Notes: generated by a model not told the origin, from the sequence alone. DNA of 64,000 bases from CAZLRH01 sp964562015 (GCA_964562015.1 CAZLRH010000017.1:1-64000), one strand, 5' to 3'; counted from the stretch's first letter, positions 42,626-51,941 are shown. Translations and numbers: made by a program.

Positions 42626-43753
42626 ATGGATCACCGCCTGGATGTACCGATGCGCGGGGGGATGGCTCCCGCCGGGCTCGCCGAAGCGGCAGCGCGGCAG
42701 GGGATGGCCGCCCGGATAGCCGGGCAGGCGTTGCGCCTGAGCCCGACCACCCCGCAAAAGGCGGGCAGCGGGAAAGTGGGCGGCGAATCCGCGCCGTCGC
42801 GGCCCCAGCGCGTGCGTTCGTGCAAGGCGGAGGGCAAGGCCGAGCGCTCGCAAAAAGTCACCCAGCGGGCCGTGCTCGAAGTGCGGCGGCTGCCGGACAT
42901 GGAGCGCAACCGGAAGCACTTTCGCTACCTGCGCATGTTGCAGGTGCGCATCGAGGCCATGACCAACCTCGACCACGAGGTCGTCCGCGCGGTGGCCCAG
43001 CAATGTTTTGAGGAGCCCGCGCAGCAATACACCGCGATGAAGTTTGCGCGCGAGGTATTGAAAGAGGACGGCAAGGAGGAGGCAACCAAGGCCCTCGACA
43101 AGGCTATGGAGCAACTGGAGCGCGAGTCCGGCCCGCAGATCAAGGCCGGCCGCAATATCTCCGAAGGCGCGGCGCCGTTTGTGGACAAGGGGCTCGGGAG
43201 CTTCGGCCAGTTGCGCCAGATGTACTGCGCGACCGTGGTGGATTATCACAACGTGGGCGAGGCCTTCGTCACGCTCAAGAAATTGATTGGCGCGGGAGAC
43301 TTCGAGGCCGCCATTCAATTTCTCACGGTGTCCGTGGGCGCCGACCTCGGTGCGCGCGATCCGTCATGCGACCGCACGCGGCTCGAGTCCGTGGTGAATG
43401 ATTTTTATCAACTCCGTTTTCTGGACGGCTTTCACCAGGAGATGATGCAGTTGATGGCGCGCCTGAAGGCCCAGTACCAACTCCTCAATCCCTTCACCGA
43501 TTTGCGGCTGACGGAGCGCGTGCTCATGCTGGTGAACCAGGAATTCGTCAACCCCGACGACGTGCGGCAACTGCCGCGCGAGGCGGGCTGCACCGGGCGG
43601 CCGGCGGTGATTTATTTTCTCACCCAGATGCATGGCAAAATCCGCCTGATTCCGGTGAAAATTTTTAACTCCGACCAGCCGCGCGATTTGCTGCTGGGGA
43701 CTTTTCAAATGGTGCTCGACGAGAAAATCAAGGAAGAGGAGGCCGGCGGATGA
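42626..43753 (+). CDS. sctW: T3SS gatekeeper SctW (YopN-TyeA fusion type)
   Basis: 375 residues. A basic secretion-signal-like N-terminus leads into the HrpJ/InvE-type helical domain (RVLEVRRL region to YTAMKFAREVLKEDGKEEATKALDKAM), and the C-terminal 100 residues are TyeA-like (GFHQEMMQLMARLKAQYQLLNPFTDLRLTERVLMLVNQEF). The two parts are separate genes in Yersinia but fused here, as in SepL and CopN. It blocks effector export until host contact. The stop overlaps the next chaperone gene by 4 bases. Confidence 0.85.
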   Translation: MDHRLDVPMRGGMAPAGLAEAAARQGMAARIAGQALRLSPTTPQKAGSGKVGGESAPSRPQRVRSCKAEGKAERSQKVTQRAVLEVRRLPDMERNRKHFRYLRMLQVRIEAMTNLDHEVVRAVAQQCFEEPAQQYTAMKFAREVLKEDGKEEATKALDKAMEQLERESGPQIKAGRNISEGAAPFVDKGLGSFGQLRQMYCATVVDYHNVGEAFVTLKKLIGAGDFEAAIQFLTVSVGADLGARDPSCDRTRLESVVNDFYQLRFLDGFHQEMMQLMARLKAQYQLLNPFTDLRLTERVLMLVNQEFVNPDDVRQLPREAGCTGRPAVIYFLTQMHGKIRLIPVKIFNSDQPRDLLLGTFQMVLDEKIKEEEAGG

Positions 43754-44112
43754 TTGAAGACGCCGTCAAGGATCTCGGCCAGGCGCTGGGCCTGCCGACG
43801 CTGGCCCTCGACCAGGCCGGCCATCTCGCGTGGGAAGGCGAGGGCGTGACGCTGCATTTGCAGCGCACCGACGCCGGCCTGCTCGTTTACACGGCGGTGC
43901 CCATGCCTGATCGCAACGTGGAGGCCTTGACCCGGGCGCTCGAAGCCTGTCATTTTCGCCACGGCCACCCGTTTGCCCTGCGTCCGGCCTTGACGGACGA
44001 GAACGAACTGGTGCTCAGTGGCCTGCTGGATGAGGCGGCGACGGCGGCCTTGATTCATCAGGCCTGCACGCTCTTAATCACCGTGGCCCACCGCCTTTCC
44101 TCACCCGCTTAA
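43750..44112 (+). CDS. SycN-like class I chaperone of the gatekeeper
   Basis: 120 residues with the compact class I chaperone pattern (DAVKDLGQALGLPTLALDQAGHLAWEGEGVTLHLQR, then LLVYTAVPMP). Its overlap with sctW and position before sctX equal those of sycN behind yopN-tyeA in Yersinia. SycN and YscB together chaperone YopN. Confidence 0.75.
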   Translation: MIEDAVKDLGQALGLPTLALDQAGHLAWEGEGVTLHLQRTDAGLLVYTAVPMPDRNVEALTRALEACHFRHGHPFALRPALTDENELVLSGLLDEAATAALIHQACTLLITVAHRLSSPA

Positions 44113-44129
44113 TTCCATCTTTATCCGCC

Positions 44130-44522
44130 ATGGCAGGCATCGACCTCAATTTCAACTACGGCCTCGAGCGGGTCACCGTCCAGACCCGCCCCGTGCAGGC
44201 GGAGCTGCCGGACTCGCCGTCGCAGTTGTCCCCGGCGGAAGCGCCGCTGTCGAACCAACTGGCGGCGTTGTTTGAACGGCGCTCGTGGTCGAATCAATGC
44301 CTGCATCTGCTCAAGCCGATTTTGCTGCAACGCGGCGTGCTTTCGCCGACCGCCTATCATTTGCACCTGCGGTCCGCGCTGAAAGGGGTGCAGGACTTGC
44401 AGGGGAAAACGGCGGACCCCGCGCAGCAGCAGAAACTCGCCGCCGCCGGACAATTGCTCGAGGGTGAACTGGAAAATCGCGCCTTGCTCGACATGTACCG
44501 CCAAGCCTTGCTGCGCGGCTAA
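44130..44522 (+). CDS. sctX: T3SS protein SctX (YscX-like)
   Basis: 130 residues: an N-terminus like YscX (GIDLNFNYGLERV, then ELPDSPSQLSPAEAPLSNQLAALF) and a helical C-terminal half (LQGKTADPAQQQKLAAAGQLLEGELENRALL) ending in a short amphipathic helix. YscX is an early-secreted protein needed for export and occurs only in the Ysc family of T3SS. It pairs with SctY, encoded next. Confidence 0.75.
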   Translation: MAGIDLNFNYGLERVTVQTRPVQAELPDSPSQLSPAEAPLSNQLAALFERRSWSNQCLHLLKPILLQRGVLSPTAYHLHLRSALKGVQDLQGKTADPAQQQKLAAAGQLLEGELENRALLDMYRQALLRG

Positions 44523-44527
44523 CTTCC

Positions 44528-44860
44528 ATGACTTCTGACGAACAAGCCTTCCTCGAGTTACTGGCCTTTGTGTACCTCGAAAACGCCCAGGCCGCCAAGG
44601 CCCGGGTGTTGCTGGAGGCCTTGGCGGGCATGGACCAGGCGGCGCCGCGCTGGCGCAATTCTCTCGCGTGGGCCTGCCTCGAACTCAACCAGCCCGAGGA
44701 TGCGCTCAAGGCGCTCGCGCCGCTCCTCGCGGGCGATCGTGCAGCCCCCGCCGCCGACCGGCGCGCCACCGCCTATCTGCGCGGGCAGGCCTTGATGCGC
44801 TTGGGTAAAACCAGTGAGGCCCGCGCCGCCTTGGCCGACTTTGTTCCCGTTTCCGCATGA
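44528..44860 (+). CDS. sctY: T3SS chaperone SctY (YscY-like, TPR)
   Basis: 110 residues of TPR-like helices (FLELLAFVYLENAQAAKARVLLEALAGMDQ, RWRNSLAWACLELNQPEDALKALAPLLAG, LRGQALMRLGKTSEARAALADF). Size, repeat phase and position before sctV equal YscY, which binds YscX and the large export component YscV. The stop overlaps the start of sctV by 4 bases. Confidence 0.82.
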   Translation: MTSDEQAFLELLAFVYLENAQAAKARVLLEALAGMDQAAPRWRNSLAWACLELNQPEDALKALAPLLAGDRAAPAADRRATAYLRGQALMRLGKTSEARAALADFVPVSA

Positions 44861-46995
44861 GCACCGCCGTCCATAAACCGAGCACCTTGTCGGGCATAAT
44901 CATGGCCGCGACGCGTTTTGGCGATTTCGCCCTGGCCGGCTTGGTGGTGGTCGTCATTTGCCTGATGGTGCTTCCGATTGCCCCGTGGCTTCTGGATACC
45001 TTGCTGGCAATCAACCTGATGATCTCGGCCGCGCTGCTGATGATCTCGCTCTACATCCCGGGTGTCCTGCAATTTTCGACTTTTCCCAGCCTGCTCCTTT
45101 TCACCACGCTGTATCGCCTGGCGCTGAACATCTCCACCACGCGCCTGATTCTGCTCCACGCCTACGCGGGCGAAATCATCAACACCTTCGGCAACTTCGT
45201 CGTCGCGGGCAACTTCGTGGTCGGGGCGGTCATTTTCATCATCATTCTCGTGGTGCAGTTCGTGGTCATCACCAAGGGCGCCGAGCGTGTGGCCGAAGTG
45301 GCGGCCCGTTTCACCCTCGACGCCATGCCTGGGAAGCAGATGAGCGTGGATGCCGACGTGCGCGCAGGCACCATTGACGTCAACGAGGCGCGCAAACGCC
45401 GCGGCATGCTCGAGCAGGAAAACCAGCTTTACGGTGCGATGGACGGTGCGATGAAGTTCGTCAAGGGCGACGCCATCGCCGGGTTGATCATCACGTTCAT
45501 CAATATTCTGGCCGGCCTGGCCATCGGCATTTTTCAAAAAGGCATGCCGGCGATGAAGGCCGTCACGACTTACTCCATCCTGACCATCGGTGACGGCCTG
45601 GTCAGCCAGATCCCCGCGCTGCTCATTTCCATCACGGCGGGCATCATGGTGACACGCGTGTCCTCCGAGGAAAACCAGGCCTTGGGCAAGGATGTGTTCG
45701 CGCAGCTCATCCGCCAGCCCATGGCGATCATCATCGCGGGCTACTTGTTGCTGGGCTTTGCGCTGGTGCCGGGCTTTCCGAAGCCGCAGTTCCTGGTGCT
45801 CGCCGGTCTAATGTTGGCGTTGGGCTACACCTTGCGCCAGACCGCCCGCGACGACGAGGACCGCAAGAAGGTCGATAAGAAAAAGCGTTTTTCAGCCACC
45901 GTTATGGAGCCGGCCGCGCAGACGCCCGGCGCGAAAGGGGCCGCTCCCGCCGCGGCGACGGACGAGCCGACGCCCGAGTTTTCCATCACGATGCCGCTCA
46001 TGCTCGACGTGGCGGATGAGTTGAAGGAGGTCCTCTCGCCCGAGGCGCTCAACGATCAACTAACGGAAGTGCGCCGCGCGTTGTACCATGATTTGGGCGT
46101 GCCCTTTCCCGGCATCCATCTGCGGTTTAATGTGCAGTTGACGGGCGGGCGTTACCTCATCCTCCTGCAAGAGGTGCCGATTTCGGAAGGCGTGTTGCGG
46201 CCCGGCCATTTGCTCGTGCGGGAGACGGAAGAAAACCTCAAGCTGCTCGACATTCCGGCGGAAAAGGGCGCCGACTTTTTGCCCGGTCCGCCGTCGTTGT
46301 GGGTGCCGGAATCCGAGCGGGATAAACTGCAGAAGCAGGGCCTGGATTTCATGGACGCCTCCCGGGTGGTGACGTACCATCTTTCATTTGTGCTGAAGCG
46401 TTACGCGGGCGAATTTGTCGGCATCCAGGAAACCCGCTTCCTCCTCGACAAGCTGGCCGAGGGCAGCCCGAATCTCGTGCGCGAGCTGGAGCGCGTGCTG
46501 CCGGTGCAAAAAGTCGCCGAGATTTTCCAGCGCCTCGTGCAGGAGGAAATTTCCATCCGCAACCTCAAGGCGCTCGGCCAGGCTTTGATCGACTGGAGCC
46601 AGCGCGAAAAGGAAACGGTGCTGCTGACTGAATACTGCCGCTCGAGCCTCAAGCGCTGGATTAGTTACAAATACAGCGGCGGGCGCAATATCCTGCCTGT
46701 TTATCTGCTCGAGCCGAACGTCGAGGAAACCATTCGCAAGGCTATCCGCCAGACATCCTCCGGCAGTTATTTGGCGCTCGACCCGAGCGTTTCCGAAAAA
46801 ATCGTGCGCTCGATTAAAAAGGAAGTGGGCCCGCTGCCGCCGCATGGCCCGCGCCCCGTCCTGCTCACCTCGCTCGATATCCGCCGTTACGTGCGCAAGC
46901 TCACGGAAATGGAACTCTACGAACTGCCGGTGCTGTCCTACCAGGAATTGACCGAAGAAATAACCCTGCAACCCCTCGCCCGCATCGCGCTGTAA
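44857..46995 (+). CDS. sctV: T3SS major export-apparatus protein SctV (YscV/LcrD/FlhA)
   Basis: 712 residues. The first 330 residues hold eight membrane helices with the FHIPEP-region signature TRLILLHAYAGEIINTFG and FTLDAMPGKQMSVDADVRAGTID. The cytoplasmic half (from about residue 365) forms the nonameric ring that receives chaperone-substrate complexes. Full length and all signatures are intact. It lies in the sctW-sycN-sctX-sctY-sctV order of the Yersinia virA operon. Confidence 0.97.
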   Translation: MSTAVHKPSTLSGIIMAATRFGDFALAGLVVVVICLMVLPIAPWLLDTLLAINLMISAALLMISLYIPGVLQFSTFPSLLLFTTLYRLALNISTTRLILLHAYAGEIINTFGNFVVAGNFVVGAVIFIIILVVQFVVITKGAERVAEVAARFTLDAMPGKQMSVDADVRAGTIDVNEARKRRGMLEQENQLYGAMDGAMKFVKGDAIAGLIITFINILAGLAIGIFQKGMPAMKAVTTYSILTIGDGLVSQIPALLISITAGIMVTRVSSEENQALGKDVFAQLIRQPMAIIIAGYLLLGFALVPGFPKPQFLVLAGLMLALGYTLRQTARDDEDRKKVDKKKRFSATVMEPAAQTPGAKGAAPAAATDEPTPEFSITMPLMLDVADELKEVLSPEALNDQLTEVRRALYHDLGVPFPGIHLRFNVQLTGGRYLILLQEVPISEGVLRPGHLLVRETEENLKLLDIPAEKGADFLPGPPSLWVPESERDKLQKQGLDFMDASRVVTYHLSFVLKRYAGEFVGIQETRFLLDKLAEGSPNLVRELERVLPVQKVAEIFQRLVQEEISIRNLKALGQALIDWSQREKETVLLTEYCRSSLKRWISYKYSGGRNILPVYLLEPNVEETIRKAIRQTSSGSYLALDPSVSEKIVRSIKKEVGPLPPHGPRPVLLTSLDIRRYVRKLTEMELYELPVLSYQELTEEITLQPLARIAL

Positions 46996-47008
46996 ATTTT
47001 CCGTTCCC

Positions 47009-48721
47009 ATGAGTGATTCCTCGCCTTCGCCGACTCTCCTCCGCCGCCTGCGCGCCCGGGCGCAAAACACACCTGACGCCCGGCTGTTCATTTACTTGCG
47101 CGACGGCGAGCACGAGGAAAGCCTCACCGCCGCCGCGCTCGACCTTCGCGCCCGCGCGCTCGGCGCCGCGTTGCAGAAGTCAATTGCTCCCGGCGACCGC
47201 GTGGTCGTCGCCTTCCCGACGGGATTGGATTTTATCACGGCTTATTTTGGCGCGCTCTATGCGGGGGCGGTGCCCGTTCCAGCCGAATCGCCCGCCACCG
47301 CGGGCACGGACACCAACGGTTCGCTGGTGAAAATCGTGGAGGACTGCCAGCCGGTGGTGCTGGCCAGTGATGCCGCCGGCCTCGAGGTTTGGGAACGCGA
47401 TTACACGCAGGTGGCCCGCTTCAGCGAAATCGCCTTGTTGGACCCCGCCGAAGTGGATGACGACGACGCTGAGGAGTGGAAGGAACCCGCCATGGCGGAG
47501 GACGACCTCGCGGCGGTGCTGTATTCTTGTTACTCCGGCCCGGCCCGCGGCCTGCCGATGACGCATGCGCAACTCGCTTTTTTTGCCGACGTTACCAAGT
47601 CGGCCTTTGGCTTGGGGGAAAAGCTGGTGTTCATGGGCTTCTTGCATTTGCATTTCGATTTCGGTTTCCAGACCCAGGTGGTCTTGCCGCTCTATTACGA
47701 AGACGGCCAGTCGGTCTTCATGAGCCCCGGCACGTTCGCCGAGCCGACGCGGTGGTTCCGAACCGTCAGCCGTTACCACGCCAATGCCAGCGGCGCGAAT
47801 ATCGATGCTGTCATGCGCTGCGGCAAGCGGCTTGAGGCGGCGGAATTGCGCGGTCTGGACTTGTCGTCGTGGAAAGCGGCCGTGATCACCAACGCGTACT
47901 TCCATCGCACCGAACTTGACGATTTTGCCCGCCTGCTGGCGCCCGCCGGTTTTGCGCCGGCGGCGCTGCGGCCCATTTATGCGACGGCCGAAGCCACCTC
48001 GATTGTCACGGCCCGCGCGCCGGGCACGGAGTTGACCGTGCTCACCGTGGACCGACGGGAATTGCAGGCCGGGCGCGTCGTGCCGGCGGCTGCCACGCAC
48101 GCGGACGTGAGCACCTTGGTCAGCCAAGGCGTGCCGGTGCGCGACACGGTGGTCAAAATCGTCGAGCCCGAAACCGGCGAGGTTTTGGCGGACGATGAAA
48201 TCGGGGAAATTTGGGTGCGTGGTCCCGGCGTGGTGGGCCGCTATTGGACGGATGAGGCGGAATCCGTCCGCTGTTTTCAAGCGCGGCTGGCCCCCGACGA
48301 CGGCCACGCGTACCTGCGCACGGGCGATTTCGGTTTTTTGCATCAGGCGCAATTGTACGTGCTGGAGCATTGGATGCGGCACACGTTCATCGGGCCGCGC
48401 ACGGTCACCGACGAGCAAATCGAGAGCGTTTCGCGGGACAGCCATCCTTCCCTGCTCGAGCGGCCCGCGGCGGCGTTTTTCCTGAATTACCAGCGCAAGC
48501 ATCGCGGTTACGTTGTGCAGGAGGCACCCGCCGGGCTTCCGCCCGAGACTTTGGGCGAACTGGCCCGCCGCATCCAGGAGCGCCTGAAATTCGAATTCCA
48601 GTACGAGCCGGAAAAAATCTTCCTGGTGCGCCCGGGTTTCATTCAAGTGGATGCCGCGGGCCGGCCCGCGCGCTACCGTTGCCGGCGCCAGTTCATGGAG
48701 CGGTGCCTGAAGGATTCCTAA
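47009..48721 (+). CDS. Fatty-acyl-AMP-ligase-like protein with degenerate active site
   Basis: 570 residues with the fold of the adenylate-forming (FAAL/FadD32-like) enzymes: N-terminal GDRVVVAFPTGLDFITAYFGALYAGAVPVP, the A5 motif YATAEAT (residues 324-330) and LRTGDFGF (about 436-443). Key catalytic parts are lost. The ATP loop, normally like YTSGSTGxPKG, reads YSCYSGPARG (172-181), one residue short and without the T-G and Lys. The C-terminal catalytic lysine region (normally SGK) reads AAGRPARY, with Arg at 552. It may bind an acyl or nucleotide ligand without catalysis. It starts 13 bases after sctV and should be co-transcribed with it. Confidence 0.75.
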   Translation: MSDSSPSPTLLRRLRARAQNTPDARLFIYLRDGEHEESLTAAALDLRARALGAALQKSIAPGDRVVVAFPTGLDFITAYFGALYAGAVPVPAESPATAGTDTNGSLVKIVEDCQPVVLASDAAGLEVWERDYTQVARFSEIALLDPAEVDDDDAEEWKEPAMAEDDLAAVLYSCYSGPARGLPMTHAQLAFFADVTKSAFGLGEKLVFMGFLHLHFDFGFQTQVVLPLYYEDGQSVFMSPGTFAEPTRWFRTVSRYHANASGANIDAVMRCGKRLEAAELRGLDLSSWKAAVITNAYFHRTELDDFARLLAPAGFAPAALRPIYATAEATSIVTARAPGTELTVLTVDRRELQAGRVVPAAATHADVSTLVSQGVPVRDTVVKIVEPETGEVLADDEIGEIWVRGPGVVGRYWTDEAESVRCFQARLAPDDGHAYLRTGDFGFLHQAQLYVLEHWMRHTFIGPRTVTDEQIESVSRDSHPSLLERPAAAFFLNYQRKHRGYVVQEAPAGLPPETLGELARRIQERLKFEFQYEPEKIFLVRPGFIQVDAAGRPARYRCRRQFMERCLKDS

Positions 48722-48830
48722 CGTCGTTTGGCTAGGATTAATGGGTGGTACCCAGGTTAAATCCCTACGGCTCTTTTTCGCGGGAATAGGCTTTCCATCG
48801 GCGGCTCTTATGCGGCAAACTTTCCTAGCC

Positions 48831-49280
48831 ATGACTGCCTTCGCCCAAACTCTCACTGATTTCGGACAACGCTTCGGCCTGCCCGGCCTGGTGCCTGACG
48901 CCGACGGCCATTGCGAATTGCGGTTTGACGGCAAGTACGCCGTCCACCTTCAGCACGACGCCGACCAAAACACGCTGACGCTGTACACGGTCGTGGGGCC
49001 GGTGCCGCCGGCGGCGAAACTGGCCGCGTACGAAATGTTATTGCGCGCCAATCTTTTCTGGTTGGGCACGGACGGTGCGACCTTCGGCCTCGACCCGCAA
49101 TCGGGTGCCGTGTTTCTCTCGCGCCGGATGGGGCTCGGCGAATTCACCGCCGCGAGCCTCGAGGCCGCGCTGCAATCGTTGGTGGACAATGCCGAGCACT
49201 GGGCCAAGGAACTCGAGCATGCCGGCAAGGACAGCCCCGGCGGTTCCCGGCCACCGCATGCGAGCGGGGTGCGAGTCTAA
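48831..49280 (+). CDS. Class I (CesT/SigE-type) chaperone of the downstream effector
   Basis: 149 residues. Helix FAQTLTDFGQRFGLPGLVPDADG, strands CELRFDGKYAVHLQHD and TLTLYTVVGPVP, the segment LLRANLFWLGTDGATFGLDPQSGAVFLSRRM and a C-terminal helix give the CesT-type pattern. It is a paralogue of the chaperone at 20164-20640. It lies 18 bases before the SopB/IpgD-like gene, as the chaperones SigE and IpgE do beside sopB/ipgD. The ATG at 48831 is chosen from the family start. Confidence 0.82.
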   Translation: MTAFAQTLTDFGQRFGLPGLVPDADGHCELRFDGKYAVHLQHDADQNTLTLYTVVGPVPPAAKLAAYEMLLRANLFWLGTDGATFGLDPQSGAVFLSRRMGLGEFTAASLEAALQSLVDNAEHWAKELEHAGKDSPGGSRPPHASGVRV

Positions 49281-49298
49281 ATCCGAACCTCTCGCACC

Positions 49299-51851
49299 AT
49301 GCCCTCGATTGACCATTTTCGGGATGTTTCCCAAGTCCGCTCCCAGTTTCTTAGCGGATCGCACCGCGTTTTGACGGATGACCAGGGCAAGCTCGTCAAG
49401 GCCAGTGAGACCTTGGGCACGCGCTTCATGCAGTGGCGGACGCCGAGTGTAGAGGTCCAGACCGCCAATCGCAATGCCATCGAGCAATTCCGCGCCGCGC
49501 TCACGCAGGCCTACGGGCCGGAAATCGCCAACCGGGTCTTTCAATTGCACCTCGAGGGGCAGCACACCGACGGCAAAAATCTTTCCACCCGCCGCATCGA
49601 GACGGCGCTCGCCACGGCGGAAAGCATCCGCGCGCGCGTGACTGCGGGCAATTTCAACAAGGCGCAAAAATTCGTGGATGGCGGCCTGGATGTGATGTTC
49701 ATGTCCGTCACCGGCCGCGACATCGACCAGGCACTGAGCCCGCGCGAGAAACGCGAACTGCGTCTGCTCGTCCGGCAGACACTGTTGAATCATCCAGATA
49801 TTTATAACAAGAAGATGGATGACGTGGCCTTGCGCGGCATCGTCGGCCCGGTTCTGGAAGATTTTCTCGCGACCCGTTTTCAATCCCTGGCCCACCGGCA
49901 TCAGGCCGTGGTCGGCCATCTGGGCCTCGAAGCCCGGCACGCCATGGAGGGGGGCGATATTTTGGAGCGGATTGAGCAGACGTTTCCGCAGGAGCCGCAA
50001 AAAGGCATTGCGAAGGAAGCCTTCCTCAGCGTCATCCAGACAATGGAGTTGTTGGACGCCGCGCCCTATGAAACCGTCGCGATCAACCAATTGCACGGCC
50101 AGATCGACGCCCAGCGCGAGCGTCTGGCTGGGCTGATAGCGCAACTCGGTCCGCTGGTCGCGAGCGAAGATCCCGCGGTGCGGGATTTTGCGATGGCGTT
50201 GCGCGTGGACTTGGAGCGGCATGACACGGAGCTGGGTCTGAAACAGGCGCAAATCCACGCCTTTGACGACAACCATCCCCTGTCCGAAGCCAACGTGACC
50301 TACGCCATGGGCCATTGGACCGGCGCGGCGCTGCGGGTGTTGGAGAGAATTGCGCAGGGCGGCGAGCATGGCGAGGTGAACATGGAAGGCCTGGGTCACA
50401 TTCAGGGAGTGCGGGACCAGATTGTGCACGACAGCGAAGAGCGCAATAATGGCGCCCGCACCGGCGTTAAAGTTGAACATCCGGACGAGATGGTTGACGC
50501 CCACAAAGCGGACATGATGACCAAGCTCGTCGAGGCCTTTGAACTCGCCCATCCCGGCCAGCCGGCGCCACGGGAGGCGCTGGAGGCGATGTTGAAGGAG
50601 TGCTATGTCGAAACACTCAACCGCGACCAGGAGTGGAGTACGGTGCAAACGGATGTCACCTTTCGGGTGGATGACCGCACGGTTTCCACGCAAAGCACTG
50701 TCACGCCGGCCCGCCAATTGGGCGAGCGCGAGCGCGTCAGCCATGAATATGAAGTGGCGGGATTGGAAGGGGTGTGCTCCGAGTCCACCACGGAGCGCGA
50801 CCACGCGGTCAATCTTTGCGTCTCGAAATTGACGGATTCACGGGGGCGGAAAGTGGTCTCGATGGTGCGCCACGGCATCCATTCGGCGCGGGGCTTGCCG
50901 GTCGGCTCGGTCGAGCGCGAACAGGCCAATATCCACCGCGCGGTGGAATCCGTGCGCGTGGCGGTGACGGACAACCAACCCATTTTGCAGGAGGCTTTGC
51001 GCCGTCAACGCGAAGGCATTGAAGAACCGGTCACGCTCCATATCAGCTCCCTCAGCCTGGTCACCGCCGGCTGGGGTGGGGACGACCGGTTGTGGCAGGA
51101 CCAGAAGGCGGCATGGGAAGCGATCAGCCGGGGTGAGCCGATCCTCATGCCCGTGTGGGATCCCGTCGCCAACGATTACGTCAACATCCAGGTGAAGGTC
51201 AACGTGCTCGCCTTCAACTGGGGCGTCAACCCGGGCGCGATGGGCGTATGGCACAAATGCGGCGTGGATGTGCCGATTCCCAGATTCGGCTGGACGGATG
51301 AAGTGCTCGAGACCAACCGCGCCAGTCTGCATCAACTCGTGGGCAGCCTGAATCCCAAGGACCAACTGGGCGGCTTGCTCGGCGAGTACCTGGCCCGCGA
51401 TGATGTTTCCGAGAAGGACAAACGGATTGCCCGCGACCTGGCCGCGCAAATTCGCGAAATTTGGAATGACGAATCTTTCAAGAAAGGGGAGGGCGATGTC
51501 TATAAAATCGCCAGCCGCATCGCCGTGCTCACCGACATGATTGGCGGCACGCCGATGTTCAACTGCAAGAGCGGCAAGGACCGCACCGGCCACCTTGATG
51601 CGGAAATCAAATTTCTCGCCGCCGTCATTCACGAGACCGGCAAGGTGCCTCCCTATGGAAAACTCAGCGAAGAGCACCAGGATGTTTTCACCGAGTTTGC
51701 CCTGCACGGGGGCAACCACGAGATTCAGCGCTACAACACCGGTTACGCGGGCTATAAGACCTACAACGTCCATGCCAATGTCGAACGCATGGGCAGCGAT
51801 CCCGCCCGCGAAGAGCTCTATCGCGGCGGCGGCAAATTCGTGAAGCATTAG
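49299..51851 (+). CDS. Candidate T3SS effector: SopB/IpgD-like inositol-phosphate phosphatase
   Basis: 850 residues. The C-terminal third carries the active site of the SopB/SigD/IpgD family: motif 1 NVLAFNWGVN (635-644) and the Cys-x5-Arg loop NCKSGKDRTG with C756 and R762, the same loop as in SopB. These Salmonella and Shigella effectors hydrolyse phosphoinositides (such as PI(4,5)P2) and inositol phosphates in the host cell. It is longer than SopB (561) and IpgD (538); residues 1 to about 450 are mostly helical and unrecognised. There is no signal peptide or membrane helix. The CesT-type chaperone gene just upstream and the T3SS locus support secretion through the needle. Confidence 0.85.
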   Translation: MPSIDHFRDVSQVRSQFLSGSHRVLTDDQGKLVKASETLGTRFMQWRTPSVEVQTANRNAIEQFRAALTQAYGPEIANRVFQLHLEGQHTDGKNLSTRRIETALATAESIRARVTAGNFNKAQKFVDGGLDVMFMSVTGRDIDQALSPREKRELRLLVRQTLLNHPDIYNKKMDDVALRGIVGPVLEDFLATRFQSLAHRHQAVVGHLGLEARHAMEGGDILERIEQTFPQEPQKGIAKEAFLSVIQTMELLDAAPYETVAINQLHGQIDAQRERLAGLIAQLGPLVASEDPAVRDFAMALRVDLERHDTELGLKQAQIHAFDDNHPLSEANVTYAMGHWTGAALRVLERIAQGGEHGEVNMEGLGHIQGVRDQIVHDSEERNNGARTGVKVEHPDEMVDAHKADMMTKLVEAFELAHPGQPAPREALEAMLKECYVETLNRDQEWSTVQTDVTFRVDDRTVSTQSTVTPARQLGERERVSHEYEVAGLEGVCSESTTERDHAVNLCVSKLTDSRGRKVVSMVRHGIHSARGLPVGSVEREQANIHRAVESVRVAVTDNQPILQEALRRQREGIEEPVTLHISSLSLVTAGWGGDDRLWQDQKAAWEAISRGEPILMPVWDPVANDYVNIQVKVNVLAFNWGVNPGAMGVWHKCGVDVPIPRFGWTDEVLETNRASLHQLVGSLNPKDQLGGLLGEYLARDDVSEKDKRIARDLAAQIREIWNDESFKKGEGDVYKIASRIAVLTDMIGGTPMFNCKSGKDRTGHLDAEIKFLAAVIHETGKVPPYGKLSEEHQDVFTEFALHGGNHEIQRYNTGYAGYKTYNVHANVERMGSDPAREELYRGGGKFVKH

Positions 51852-51941
51852 TCGGGGAGCGGTAATTGGAAACTGGAAGCGAGTCCCTCGGATCCTTCCG
51901 CGGGGCGCCGCTTTTTTCGAGCCCGCGACGAATTAAAATCG

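Noticed and set aside
47180..48934. Minus-strand open frame of 584 residues
   Set aside because: It is opposite the FAAL-like gene, rich in Arg/His/Gly, and without recognisable motifs.
49038..50804. Minus-strand open frame of 588 residues
   Set aside because: It is antisense to the effector candidate and its chaperone; no family features.
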